Source of the DNA: Gautieria morchelliformis
Lineage: Eukaryota; Basidiomycota; Agaricomycetes; Gomphales; Gomphaceae
Direction of reading: 5' to 3'
NCBI GenBank assembly: GCA_015179125.1
Contig: WHVA01000295.1
Coordinates: 62,001-126,000, forward strand
DNA: 64,000 nucleotides
A program made the position numbers and the translations under genes. Below are positions 1 through 11,027 of the stretch, piece after piece. The number at the start of each line of letters is the position of its first letter. The first letter of the stretch is position 1. Under the pieces are notes generated by a model that was not told the origin of the DNA, ran no database searches, and saw only the letters and a list, made by a program, of their open reading frames with translations.

Positions 1-159
1 TTCGCTCCACCAGACCCCCATGTCCCCCATAATTCACCAAGTCTCTCGCCCCCTGCATCCGCTTCAAGTAATTCTGCCTCCTTATCCTCATGAATTCCAC
101 ATCCGCCCTGTTCATCCTATCATTCGCTGCCCTAAACTCCCCCACACTGGAGGCATGGC

Positions 160-570
160 AAAATTTCTCAAGTCAGGAAACCTTCTGAAAATCCTATGGA
201 AATTCCACGTTTCTTGAGAGTTTCCTGAGACAGGAAATTGAGAGGAAATTTAATGTTTTACAAGGGTTTCCAAAGTTCAGGAAATTGTATAAAAATTGTA
301 AGAATATGGCCCAGGAAATCGTGAGAAAACTGGCTCCGGAAACTGACAGTTTAACCATGATTTCCTATCTAAAGAAATCATGGGTAAATTCTAAATTTCT
401 TCAAAGTTTTCTGGTACAGGAAAATATTGGGAAATTGTGCAAATCTTGGCAGGAAATCTTGTGAAAATTTTATATTTCACTATGATTTCCTGACTCTGGA
501 AATTATACTAAATATTCAGTTTCTAGTAGCAGGAAATTCACAATATCTCATAGCTTTAGAAATGCATCTT
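160..570. repeat. AT-rich block of degenerate GGAAAT/ATTTCC motifs
   Basis: The hexamer-like core GGAAAT and its complement ATTTCC recur irregularly, roughly every 20-50 bp, in both orientations, often as CAGGAAATT or ATGATTTCC. No convincing coding sequence crosses the block. It stands out by composition from the flanking GC-richer DNA. It could be the remains of a non-autonomous element or the U3 part of an old LTR belonging to Gypsy A just downstream. No ends or target duplication were found, so its identity is open. Confidence 0.5.
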
Positions 571-899
571 ACTTTCGCACCTCTCTCAAGTCTCAGAAGC
601 ATAGCTAGTGCGATCTAAAGATAGCACGGCTTTATTATCCTTGATTCTGGACTCGCAGCACCAAGGGTTATTACATACTGGAGCCTCACGCAACGTCAAA
701 CATCCAACCTTGAGATTAAAAGTCTCACTCGTAAAGCTATGCCCTACATTCCCCCTTTTTTTCTTTTGTTTCGTTTCCTGCAATCATTCCGAAACGCTCA
801 AAAAAGCCTTCCCTTCCCACAGATTGTGTTCTGCGTAGCACGACCTTAGTTCCATCTTGCATTCCCAGACCAATTCCATCCAACCCTCACCAACCACCT

Positions 900-2539
900 T
901 TGCTACCTTCTCTCCCAGCCATGGCTCAACCCACAGGAAAAGCGGCGATGCCACCCCCTCGATCGAAGAAAGCACCAAAGACCTTCAGCGGTGACGAGGA
1001 TGAGATCACTGAGTTTTTGGATGTCTATGAGTGCTGTGCTGATGACGCACAGCTCCCCAAAACTGAATGGGTCAAGTTCATGTTTCTATACATCGATAGG
1101 GCCCAACGGCTCACCTTTGAAGCACTCGATGGGTATGCAACGGAGGATTGGGATGTTTTCAGTGAGGCTATCAAAGAAGCCTTTGTGGGAGCGTTTCAAA
1201 CCAAGAAGTGTACGCGTGCAACCCTTGATGCTTTCATCCAAACAGCCTCTGCTAAAATCATCACTACGGATACAGAGTTGCGAGTATATCACCGCCATTT
1301 CCAAGGCATTGCAGTGTACCTTATCACCGACAAACAACTCTCAGAGAAGGATGCTGCCCGTTACTATTGGTTCGGTTTCCACCCCAGCACACAAGAACAG
1401 CTGGAGCGACGTCTAGGGATCGTCAAGCCGGACCATCCTCGAGAGGACCCCTTTGTTATAAAGGATGTCTACAAGGCTGGGTGCTATATCTTTAACAGCA
1501 ACACTTTCAACCGCACCCCAATCCTGTCTGCCGCCTCGCCCGTTCAAAGTTCTAGCATAAAATCCCAGGGAGCCTCGGGGGAATCAAAGGTCAGCAAGAA
1601 GACAGTGCAGTTGCCAGAAGAACAGCCAGCCAACATTGGTGACCTCTTGGAGAAGCTGCGTGGGTTTAAGGTTGACAACGAAGCATATGCAACTACGTAC
1701 TTTCAGCTCCTTTCCAAGCAGCCAAGCTATATTAACGTTTTGAAGACTCCTGCGGTGTATGCCTTAACCCCATCAAACAGGCAGTACACGCCCCACCTGC
1801 CCCCAATTCAGCCGAATCATGGAAACCAGGGTATGCGAACCTGTCCTTTCTGCAAGGCGACAAACTCTGCGGGGCGCACACCTAAGGAGTTCCCAATAGG
1901 GCAGGATTATGTACGGCAGGGAAATGTCATTGTGGGAGAACATGGGTTTTTGTAAAGATGTCTATCTTAAGCCTTTAGTCACAAGAGCACGACAGAACTT
2001 GACCAATGTGTGGTATTCTGATGCTACATAGTGACAGTGTAAGGGTAAGATGCGATGGGGACCGCTAGCTGGTTCCCACGCATAAACTATACAGTGGGTC
2101 CCGAAGGGGCCCACTGGGATTATGTAATAACTAATGTACATGTAGATACACGGGTTATTTACAGTTTTATCGGTGGCCGGATGGTTCCCGTATCCTAAAT
2201 GATCCACAGGGTATCAAGTTCTTAGTCGACCAAGCGCAGACAGCGAGGTCACAGGATGGAGCGGTGGCGTTTTTGCAAGTGGAGCCGGTGGAGGAAGAGG
2301 GAGCGATACACTGGTCTGAGAGAGGAGAGGATGTGGTAGACAGCTGCATGGCGCAGGAGAGGACGAGGGGAGCTTACCCGGTGATGGTGTCCACAAAAGA
2401 AGCATCTCCAAGGCCCTCAGATTCAGCCAGCAAGGAGGGTGACAGGAAAATCCACAATATCAGTACAAGTCCAAGTGCGACAAAGCTAATGCCGTCCAGA
2501 GGGTGTTCGAACGAGTTATGGCGGCAAAAGCTGAGGTGA
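900..2539 (+). pseudogene. gag: Gypsy A gag, split by a solo LTR and frameshifted
   Basis: The reading frame runs about 350 codons from the ATG at 900 and resembles the Gag of basidiomycete Ty3/Gypsy elements (retrotransposon-gag-type helical region, then a low-complexity linker). The frame ends at a TAA created by an LTR that starts at 1951. After the LTR the same frame resumes at 2169 and stays open to 2539, so the insertion, not divergence, caused the break. Near 2440-2500 the natural reading moves to another frame (the segment beginning QYQYKSKCDKAN), showing a second lesion. An ATG at 924 is an alternative start. This Gag is non-functional. It belongs with the protease at 2440-3000 and the pol remnant at 3380-4849. 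Confidence 0.75.
1951..2163 (-). mobile_element. Solo LTR (213 bp) inserted in gag, TSD GTTTT
   Basis: On the minus strand the element begins TGTAAATAACCC and ends ATCTTTACA. It is flanked by a perfect 5-bp duplication GTTTT (1946-1950 and 2164-2168). It matches, in reverse orientation, the LTR at 39927-40121 that heads Gypsy C, apart from an extra segment of about 18 bp. A near-perfect inverted repeat, CAGTGGG around a TTCG loop, lies in its middle. TG...CA ends, a 5-bp TSD and no internal region define a solo LTR. Confidence 0.9.
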
Positions 2540-3000
2540 CCACTGCAGAACTAATGGCCCTACCGCCGGACTTCCGCAAGTACACCGTCGACTTCTGTAA
2601 AATCAATCGGACCGCTGCCTACTCTCTTTCCCCTGAGCTGCTGTCTTCTCTTACCACCACCACCCTTCATGCCACGTCCACTCCGGTTTACTCATCCCTC
2701 ATAATGAAAGTCCAAGTCAAAGTTGCGGGTCAGTTCAGCGAGGTGGGCCTTTACGACTCAGGGGCAGAATTAGTGTGTATTAGCAAGGAGGCGGTGAAAG
2801 AGTTGAACTTGCCTTGGAATCCCGATCTAAAACTCAACATGCGAGATGCAAATGGAGGGACCAAGACAAACATGGGCGTCGTCGAAAACTTGGAGCTTAC
2901 GATCGCAGGCATCAGCATCTTTTTCTATGCATGGATCATCGAAAAAGCCCCTTACCGTCTATTACTAGGCCGGCCTTTCCCAGATGGCAGCGCAGTGTGA
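2440..3000 (+). pseudogene. Gypsy A Gag C-terminus and retropepsin-like protease
   Basis: The segment from about 2440 encodes a Gag tail and then an aspartic protease. Visible are the active-site triad context GLYDSGAELVC (Asp-Ser-Gly) and, 70-80 residues on, the hydrophobic-Gly pair LLLGRPF typical of retropepsins. The product would process the Gag-Pol polyprotein. The frame overlaps the end of the preceding Gag frame (2539) and stops at 3000, 380 bp before the RT remnant, so Gag-Pro-Pol continuity is lost. DSGA rather than DSGS/T is common in this group. Confidence 0.7.
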
Positions 3001-3379
3001 TATGGAGGATGTAGGGGAAACACTAATAATCTTTGATCCGAGGAAGCCGGGTCGACGGATACGGGTACCAATGACGCCTCACCACACTGGCGGGCAGCAC
3101 CATGTGCATCTGGTGCTGACCACCCCATCTTCCGTGTCAGTATCAGGTTCCGTACCGCCAGTAACAGTTCCATCCCTCTTCTCGGCGAACCTGCCGATGG
3201 CATCACACTACTTGCGGGCGGTGTATGACTTCACGAGCCCCGCGCTAGGGCTCAAGTATAAGCCGGTGGCTAGGAAAGCTCGACCGGTCCCCACTATGCT
3301 TCCAGAGCAGGCAAGGCCGAGGCGGCGGTTCCTGGAGGATCCGCTACTCACCCTGCCGTGACTATCGCTACACCCGGCA

Positions 3380-4849
3380 GTGCCGCGAACCTTTGGGAAG
3401 CGATTGACGAGGGAGAGATGGGAAGGGTTTGCCCTGCGCAAACAGGGGTTTCTGTGGGAGGAAGAAGTGAACTTAGTATTTGAAATGCTGATGAAGAATG
3501 AATGGGCACTGGCTTGGGAGGATGCAGAGAGAGGAAGGTTTCGAGAGGATTATTTCAATCTGGTTGTCATACCAACTGTCGAACACGAACCGTGGGCTTT
3601 GAAGAACATTTGTAATGATGTCAATCGGATCTTCCATCGTATGAAGCATGCGGGAGGGACTTTTTCAGTGCACAAGCTGCACCTTGGAGTTCCTGAGGTG
3701 AACATTGTTGGGAACACCTGTAATTATGAGGGCCGCATCCTGGATCAGGCTAGGGTATCCAAAATCAAGAATTGGCCGGCGTGTAGGGATCTGACTGAAG
3801 TTCGAGGGTTTTTGGGCACATGTGGTGTGGTGCGGATTTTTATTGAAAAGTTTGCTGAAATCTCTCGGCCGCTGGTACAGTTGACGAGGAAGGGTGTGGA
3901 GTTTGTGTGGGGGGAGGAGCAGCAGGCGGCAATGGATGCCTTAAAGCGGCGGGTTGTCTCGGCACCAGCCTTGGTGCCTATCGATTACCCCAGCCGCCAT
4001 CTGGTCATTGTGGCGGTGGACTTGTCTTTTGTCGCGGTGGGTTGGATCGTTTATCAGCTGGACAAACAGGGCCGCCGTAAACCATCTAGGTACGGTTCGA
4101 TATCGTGGATGGAACGTGAGGCCAGGTATTCCCAGTCCAAGCTTGAGTTGCACGGGGTCTATCATGCGCTTAAGGCTCTCAGGCTCCATCTGGTGGGCCT
4201 GCCCACATTTCACTGGGAGGCCGATGCAAAATATTTTAAGGGGATGCTCAACAATCTGGACATTCAGCCGAGCAATAGCCTGAACAGATGGATCGCTGGA
4301 ATTCTGCTATTCAGTTTCGAACTCGTACACGTACTGGGAAGGTATCATGTGGGGCCGGACGGACTGTCTCGATGGCGGCGGGCACCGGAGGACAAGGAGG
4401 AACCGCAGGACAATTGGGTGGATGAGGTTTTGGAAATGGGAGTATGGGTGAATTTGTGGGTTGGGGCACAGGCAGAGGAGAAGGCCGGGTCAACGCTACC
4501 GCACTTCCAACTAAGTGTCGGTTATCCGACCAGGGGGCAAGCATTGACGCCGCCAGGAGCCGTTTACAGAGAAAGGGCTGGGGGGCAGCCTTCGCCATCC
4601 TCGCTCTTGCTGTCTGATCCGCCTCCGTTCCTCCCACTTGTTCTAAATGCCATACCAACTCAGGGACCGGATATCACTTGCCGAGCTCAGACTCTGACGT
4701 TTCCGCTGACAGGGAGCTGCCCATTATCAAGGAATTCTTACTTATGGCGAAGAGACCGGCCGACATGGATGACACCATCTTCCGGAGGTTTGTCAAGCGA
4801 GTCTCACGGTTTTTCGTTCGGAACGGACAGCTCTGGCGCCAGGGCCCAT
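3380..4849 (+). pseudogene. pol: Gypsy A reverse transcriptase/RNase H remnant lacking the RT palm
   Basis: The frame starts with RT 'fingers' sequence (WALAWEDAERGRFREDYF) and jumps directly to the RT 'thumb' (DVNRIFHRMKHAGGTF). The palm carrying the catalytic YxDD box is absent, an internal deletion near 3600-3620. The RT connection (EVRGFLGTCGVVRIF) and a Ty3-type RNase H follow, ending in the conserved tail GPDGLSRW near 4370. After a proline-rich linker the true frame shifts, and the first residues of an integrase zinc-binding domain (FVRNGQLWRQG) are cut at 4849 by repeat A. The product would be inactive. Confidence 0.75.
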
Positions 4850-6591
4850 TGTCATGACGCTTTCATTTCCCATACTCAGATGCCCTGTTTTCCCATTTCT
4901 CACTCCACCCCCGTGTTCGTTCTGATCGCCCTCGCCGTGTTCGGCAACCAATCCTCGCTGTTCACACCATTTACCATAGCCACGCCATCAAAAGCACGAT
5001 CGACTTCTTTGGACTGACTTGGCAGTCATCACTGAGCCTATCACCTCCTCTGCTCAACCCTCGTTTGATGATGTTCCTATGATCGGATTGTCATGACGTG
5101 TGTATTTCCTACACCTTGTTACCCCCATTTCCCCTTTCGCCACTTCTCTGTATTCGCTCGGCTTCGCCCTCCACGTCGACCACTGCTGCCCTATGTCATC
5201 TCCGTTGGCCCTTCCTCGCATTTCGCTGAACAGCCACTCGCTGCTCGCATCATTCGCCAGCAGGCACACCATCAAATCACGATCGATATCCCTACCCGGC
5301 ATGATGGCTCGCCAGTAGCTCCATCAGCTTCTCGGTCCAACCCCCTTTTGGTGTTCATATGAGCAGGGTGCGCTCGCGGGACGTCCTACCCGTAGGTCGT
5401 GTGGGATCAACCCAGCAGATGAAGAACCCGTGCAGGGCGGTGTATATGCGGGCCCCAAGACATGATTTCATACATAGGTGCCTTCGCCACCTTTACTCTC
5501 CGTCGTTTCATGTTCGCACTCTTCTCTCACTCTATTGTATGTTTATTCCATCTACTTAGTATCATGACTGCACACCCCTATCCAACCCTGACTCACGATG
5601 GCCTCTTTCCTATTCGCTGATACCTTATGAGCATTCGATATAAGTAGTTTACATTCGCATGTATATTCCCCAGCTCAATTATCATACATCGTCTATCTTG
5701 TGCAAACTTGACCTCGCTGTAAGGGCAACCCTGGCTGGTTGTGGAGGTCACACTACCACACAACTGACAAGGGGAAATCCAAAGTATGTATAAATGAATA
5801 GAGTATACAAGAGAGGGGGTTCTCACCTGACAAGGGGAAATCCAAAGAGAAAAGTCTAAGGACCCCAATGTCAGCGAGCCCGTATTATACTACACTGCGC
5901 AGCCAGGGACAACACTTGGCACCCGCCATCAACCCTGCATCCCCCTGACCTCCCTGACCCTTGATCAACCCTTGATGCCACCTATTATGCGAGTCGCTTG
6001 ATTTCCGACACTGTTCCAAGAGTGGAAGTCGGAAATTGGAGTGGAACTGGCAAGGCGAACAGAACTAGTGGAAGTTCTCCCAGAAGCGGAATCATTTCCG
6101 AAAGCGGAGGCGGAGATGGAATCGGAACTGGAACCGGAGTCGGAAATGGAGTCGGAACTGGGTGTGGTGTCGGAACTGGAAATGGAAAACAGGGTGTCCC
6201 CTGACACTCGCTGTGATCATCATCTGAAGCCTTCTCTTGGAGATTTCTATCTTCGACCAGCAGAGGACTTAGGCATCACTGGTGAGTTCTCATACTTCAT
6301 CTTTGTTACCTTAGCCTTCGAACTATTTTCTGTGCTGTTGGTGAAGGGCTCCGAAGGAGCACGCTACTTAGACAGCCCTTCTGTGACACCTTGCATGTTG
6401 TATCGTCAAGTGCCCCAGGCCATTTCGCTACGACTGTAGATAGGGCGAGCCCCGTTCGGGCAACCCTCCTATCTTGTGAACATTCATTGGTTCACATATT
6501 CGCCGAATGGCATACTTATTCGCACAAGCTATTCGGGCATTCGCTGTGTTCACTAATACACGATATTAATGCCTAAAAACCAATATTGACA
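4850..6591 (+). mobile_element. Repeat A copy 1 (LTR, X-Y form), interrupted by a solo LTR
   Basis: Begins TGTCATGACGC and ends ACCAATATTGACA like the other repeat A copies. It carries the long form of the left end: a block of about 240 bp (4850-5088) precedes a second TGTCATGAC start at 5089. A 489-bp solo LTR sits inside at 5718-6206. The flanks (CCCAT and CGCGC) do not match, so this copy probably arose by recombination between two elements. That would also explain why Gypsy A ends abruptly here. Confidence 0.75.
5718..6206 (+). mobile_element. Solo LTR (489 bp), TSD CTCGC
   Basis: Begins TGTAAGGGCAACC and ends GTGTCCCCTGACA, flanked by a perfect CTCGC duplication (5713-5717 and 6207-6211) in repeat A. 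A close relative lies at 42751-43231. An internal direct repeat of the phrase GACAAGGGGAAATCC and a hexamer-periodic run of GGAACC/GGAATC-type units near 6090-6190 are characteristic. The strand is given as written; the true transcriptional direction is not certain. Confidence 0.9.
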
Positions 6592-7143
6592 CGCGCGCGC
6601 CTCGCCTCGGCCGTCACCCCGAGCAGCCACTCGCGAGGTCCTCCGTCGGCAAGCTTGTACCTGTATAGGGTTAAGTCTGATGGGTGATACGCGAATAGCA
6701 TCCGTTTGTACTACTCAAATCAGCGCCGATTAATGACGGGACTACGACGTGACTCACCTTCTTGCCTTTCGGCCCTTCCTGCCACAGTTCCCGCATGTCG
6801 ATGGCCCCCGCATCCTCGATGGGCCACTGGACTACCTCGGGTCAAACCTCGGGCCTAACCTCACCCGAGGGACCGTCCTCCTCAGCCAGCAAGGTCCTGT
6901 CGAACTTCGAAGGCGTTGCTCGCGCTGTTTTCGTCGACGGCAGAGTTGAAGAGTGCTTGAGGGCGCACCATATTCGTTGGCACTTGCGTTTGCTGCCTCC
7001 TACCCAGCCTTTTATCTAACCTTGGCTACGATTTAAGCTTTGCCTTTCCAGCTACTTAACATCGGGCTGGGATCTAGATTCAAGGATAGGCGAACCTTGT
7101 TCATATTACAGCCTCGAGGGTCTCAGCCATAAGGAGGGTATAC
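6592..7143 (+). mobile_element. 3' internal end of a second chromovirus-like element
   Basis: This GC-rich block lies directly upstream of the LTR at 7144 and ends in a purine-rich stretch (AAGGAGGGTA, 7131-7140) positioned like a polypurine tract. No sense pol frame survives. On the minus strand an exon-like reading is present (separate entry). The left boundary is the end of repeat A copy 1. Confidence 0.5.
6758..6949 (-). pseudogene. Possible antisense exon next to the polypurine tract
   Basis: Reading the minus strand from 6949 gives a protein-like 64-codon stretch (for example SKFDRTLLAEEDG and IDMRELWQEGPKGKK) with one in-frame TGA (6842-6844). It ends exactly at a consensus splice donor GTGAGT (first base 6757). 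Its place, antisense and just upstream of the polypurine tract, is the same as that of the antisense gene of Gypsy B (16862-18119), although the sequences are not recognisably related. No clear ATG was found. A chance open stretch is possible. Confidence 0.35.
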
Positions 7144-7687
7144 TGTAAGAACCCGGCCTTTGGCCAGTTACTTACCGGTATAACCTTTATTCCGAGCCCG
7201 AGCCTTGTGATACTTGTGCCCGAGTACTTATGATGCTTATCCTGCGCCCGAGCCTGAGCCCGAGCTAGAGCTCATATCCGACCTTGATCCCATGCCCGTA
7301 TCCCCTTGGTTACTGATTCCGCTCCATCACGCATCATTCGTATATTACTTGCCCTGACCTCCCCCTGACCTCCCCCTAATATGCTCGCCCCTGACTCATA
7401 CCCTCGCTCGTATATAAACCCCCTTGTATGCATTCCTACTGCTCAGTCGGAAAATCAACTATCGTATACTTTGATCCCTAGTTAGTTTCTAAGCCTCGCC
7501 TCTTAAGCCAAACCTCGCCTCTTATTCGTTTGCCTCCGAAGTTGGGACTCGTGCGTAGGGTCGGCGCAGCACATAAGCTGAAGCCTAGTCCCTCTCCGAC
7601 TTCCCCATCAGAACCTCGCCCCGTAACCTTGGACCTTACCTCGGGTTTTGGAGCTCGGTCAACCTTACGAAGGATCGTATCGTAACA
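7144..7687 (+). mobile_element. LTR (544 bp) of a chromovirus-like element
   Basis: Begins TGTAAGAACCC and ends CGTAACA. It has a TATA box (TATATAAA, 7411-7418) followed by TGTATGCATTC, the same architecture as the Gypsy B LTR (GTATAAAA, then a TGTATGTCTG start region). Flanks TATAC and GTGGG differ, so it is a terminal LTR of an element rather than a solo LTR. The upstream purine tract suggests it is the 3' LTR. The sequence after it (GTGGGG) could instead be an internal region, making a 5' LTR the alternative. Confidence 0.65.
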
Positions 7688-8761
7688 GTGGGGTAGGGTT
7701 CTGTACCGGTGATGATTTTGTATAACCCTCTATCCCTGGCCATTGCTAACAATTCCCTCTTCCAGGACATCCAATTGTCCTTTCCCAACTTCGGCTTTAT
7801 GTCTCGGAACTTCATGCTTTGGTGTTATGTGAGTTGGTACCGTTGCTTGAGCCATGCATGGTAAAGATCAGTGAGACTTTTAATCTAATAAGATGTTTGG
7901 ATAGAAATGCTTTGAGTGGATATAAATATGATTCAAGTTCCAAGTGAAACCGAATCGAGCTGTGTTCGAGAATCTATGAGGAATGTATGAATATCGATAG
8001 AGCTGTCGCAGGTGTAGCTGTGCTTCAAGATGAGAGAATCCTTTTAGAAGATGGTGAGTTCAATTGACTGGTTTTCTAGTATACATTCGACAGCTATTTA
8101 ACCTCTGCGTGGGATGTACTAGGACAAAAAGGAGTGTTACCGGCGCCGGTAGGTGCATACGTGAGACATGTGCTATGGGGGTTGGGATGCCGGCTCCTGT
8201 TGTGTATGTATGGTCTATCTATCGAATGAGGGGAGAGGTATAGGGCTAGGATATCAGAAATGTGTCATGTGTGGAGGGGAGGGAATGAGGAAAAGGAAAG
8301 GTCCATGCATGGCAGCTTAGCCGCAATGCCACTCCATGGATCAGTCGCTCTCAGGCTGCTCTCAGGCTCAGGGGTGGATCCGCGGGTTTTGCATTGGACA
8401 TCAACATGTGATCGTGTGGTGTGGGATAAGCGGACATGTGTGGATTTGAGTAGACGTGTGTGGGCTGGCGAGTGATCATGTAAGGACTGTAAGAGTATGC
8501 GTGCAACGTAGGAGGGAAGGAGGGAAGACTGTGTGGAGGCGTATATGAAGGCGTAGTATTTGTGACAGGAGAAAGGGATGATATCTCCAGCAGGGCCTTG
8601 TGAAGGGAATGAGGCAGAAGCTGTTCACCTTGGAAGTGGTGCTGGAGTAGGAACTGGACCTGTTGAGCGAGTCCTATGAACAACTGGATGTTCTTGTTGC
8701 ATAGATGACATGAGAAGTAGATAGAAGAATGCTTTGACTGTAGCTGTTAGTTCAATTATAT
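7688..8761. other. Unassigned spacer, one weak minus-strand reading
   Basis: No confident gene or repeat was found. On the minus strand, about 8350-8690, an uninterrupted Pro/His/Ser-rich reading of about 110 codons exists (containing IGLAQQVQFLLQHHFQGE). It has no recognised domain and no convincing start. It could be a gene fragment like the others in this window or chance. Confidence 0.3.
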
Positions 8762-9747
8762 TGTCAAGATTGGATTTTAGGTGTTAATATCATGTATTAG
8801 TGAACACAGCGAATGCCCGAACGGCTTGTGCCATGAGGTGTGTAGTTTGTCGAACAATGTCAAGCCAATAAAGGTTTATGAGGTAAGGGGGCTACTCGAA
8901 TGGAGTTCGCCCTATCTACAGTCGAAGTGAAATAGCCCATGATACTTGACAATGTAACATATGAGGTTTCACGGAAAGGTTGCCTAATAGTAACAATCCT
9001 TTTGCTGGTGAAGGTGCTCCTTCGGAGCCCTTCGCCGACACCACTGACAATGGTTTGAAGACTAAAGTAGTGAAGGTGAAATATGGAAACTCACCAGTGG
9101 TGCTCAAGTCCTCCTCTGGTCTAAGATATTAGTCTATAGAAGAGGGCTTAAGACGATAGTCACAGTGAGGTCAAGTTTTGCATGAGATAGACATATGATA
9201 ATTGAACTGCAGAATATACATGCTAATGTAAACTACTTATACCAAAGGCTCATATGATATCAGCGATTAGGAAAGAGCTGTCATAAGTCAGGGTTGGATA
9301 GGGGGGCGCAGTGAGGATACAAATATATGAAACACATATACAAGAGAATAAAGGAGGAGTGCGAACATGAAACAATGGAAGGGAAAGAGGACAAAGGTAC
9401 CTATGTAAGAAAACACGCCTTCAGACCTGCATACATGTTACCCTGCACAGACTCTTGGTCTGCTGGGCCCATCTCACATGATCTACAGGTAAGACGTCCG
9501 GTGAATGCATCCTGCCCATAGGAACACCCAAAGGGGGTTGTATTGGGAAGGTGATGGGGCCAGTGATGAACCATCATGCCGGGGAAAGGATGTCAATCAT
9601 GTTTGATGGCATGCCTACTGGTGAATGATGCAAGTAGCGAATGGAGATTTGGCCAATTTGGCGAAGGGTGAACAGAGTGAATGTAGAGATGGAGGGATGA
9701 AATGGGAAATGGAGGTAACTGGATTCAAGAATAAACAAGTCATGACA
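8762..9747 (-). mobile_element. Repeat A copy 2
   Basis: Runs from TGTCAAGATTGG to AAGTCATGACA, the reverse orientation of copy 1. It is 986 bp long. Flanks (TATAT and CCATC) do not match, so the original target duplication is lost or one end was exchanged. It contains the family landmarks: a tract beginning AGTGAACACAGCG after about 40 bp, CCTTCGGAGCCCTTCGCC in the middle, and GGTTGGATAGGGG. No ORF of significance is present. Confidence 0.8.
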
Positions 9748-9982
9748 CCATCCCCCACAGCTACCTCCACACACCCTTCGCTATCATGAAGGGGGCCAGC
9801 ATGTGTCATGCTGGTCTCACCCATGTCTGACCTTGCTGACCCTGCTGTGTCCCTGAAAGATGCATCCTCACCCTGATCTAGTGTTAATGCACCTTTACCT
9901 TTGAAAGCCGCTTTTTGGACCAGAATGATCCACTCCCCAGGTCTGGTGGCATCTCAAATCCTCCTGGCCCGCTGAACCAATG

Positions 9983-11027
9983 TGTCATGACCCATCTACT
10001 TTGTATACCCAGTAACCTCGACACTCCACTTTTACGTTCTCCCTGTTCGCTCCTCGCTGAATGCGCCGAACGTTTATTTGCTTTCGCATCATTCGCATGT
10101 AGCAGCGCTGCCTGGACTCAATCAACCCCTTCTCCCCAACTCGATTGTCTATCACGGGTCCCCTCACCTCCCTGGCTTGCACCCCGTTGGATGCTCCTCT
10201 GATCGAATGGCGCAACTCATTTATTTCCGATACCCAGTTATCCCTATTATCCGTTTTCCCAGTCCTCCTCTATGTTCGCATGGCTTCGCCCTCCCCTTGG
10301 GCCATGGCTCTTCAATGATCATTCTATTTCGCCCTTCGCCGCATTTCACTGAACAACCATAACAACCATTTGCTGCTCGCATTGTTCACCAGCAGGCACG
10401 CCATCAAAACACGATCGACATCCCCTACCTGGCATGATGGCTCGTCACTAGCTCCATCAGCTTCTCGACCCAACCCCTTTAGGTGTTCATATGAGCAGGA
10501 TGTGTTCGCGGGACGTCCTACCCGGAGGACGTGTGGGATCAACCCAGTAAACGAAGAGTCCGTGCAGGGTAGTGTATATGCAGGTCCCAAGACATGGTTT
10601 CATACATAAGGTGCCTTTGCCACCTTTACTCTCTGTCGTTTCATGTTCGCCCTCTTCTCTCACTCTATTGTATGTTTATTCCATCTATTTTGTATCATGA
10701 CTGCGCACCCCTATCCAACCCTGACTCATGATGGCCTCTTTCCCATTCGCTGATACCTTACGAGCATTCGATATAAGTAGTTTACATTTGCATGTATATT
10801 CTCCAGTTCAATTATCATACGTCCATCTTGTGCAAACTTGACCTCGTTGTTACTATCGTCTTAAGCCCTCTTCTATAGACTACTATCTTCGACCAGAAGA
10901 GGACTTAGGCATCAGTGCTGAGTTCTCATACTCCATCTTCGTTACCTTAGCCTTCGAACTATTTTCTGTGCTGTCGGCGAAGGGCTCCGAAGGGGTGCCT
11001 TCGCCGGCGAAGGGATTGTTGCTACTT
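9983..11027 (+). mobile_element. Repeat A copy 3, left part
   Basis: Left portion of an LTR beginning TGTCATGACCC. Its right portion is at 18892-19118. The element as a whole is flanked by CAATG (9978-9982 and 19119-19123), a perfect 5-bp duplication, and is about 1,267 bp without the nested Gypsy B. It carries the long X-Y form of the left end, with the second unit starting near 10209. Confidence 0.9.

Noticed and set aside
4611-4830. Continuation of Gypsy A pol frame to 5017 as real protein
   Set aside because: From about 4700 the frame is wrong for the family, and after 4850 it translates repeat A.
8351-8683. Pro/His-rich minus-strand frame as a host gene
   Set aside because: No convincing start, intron or domain; kept only as a note in the spacer entry.
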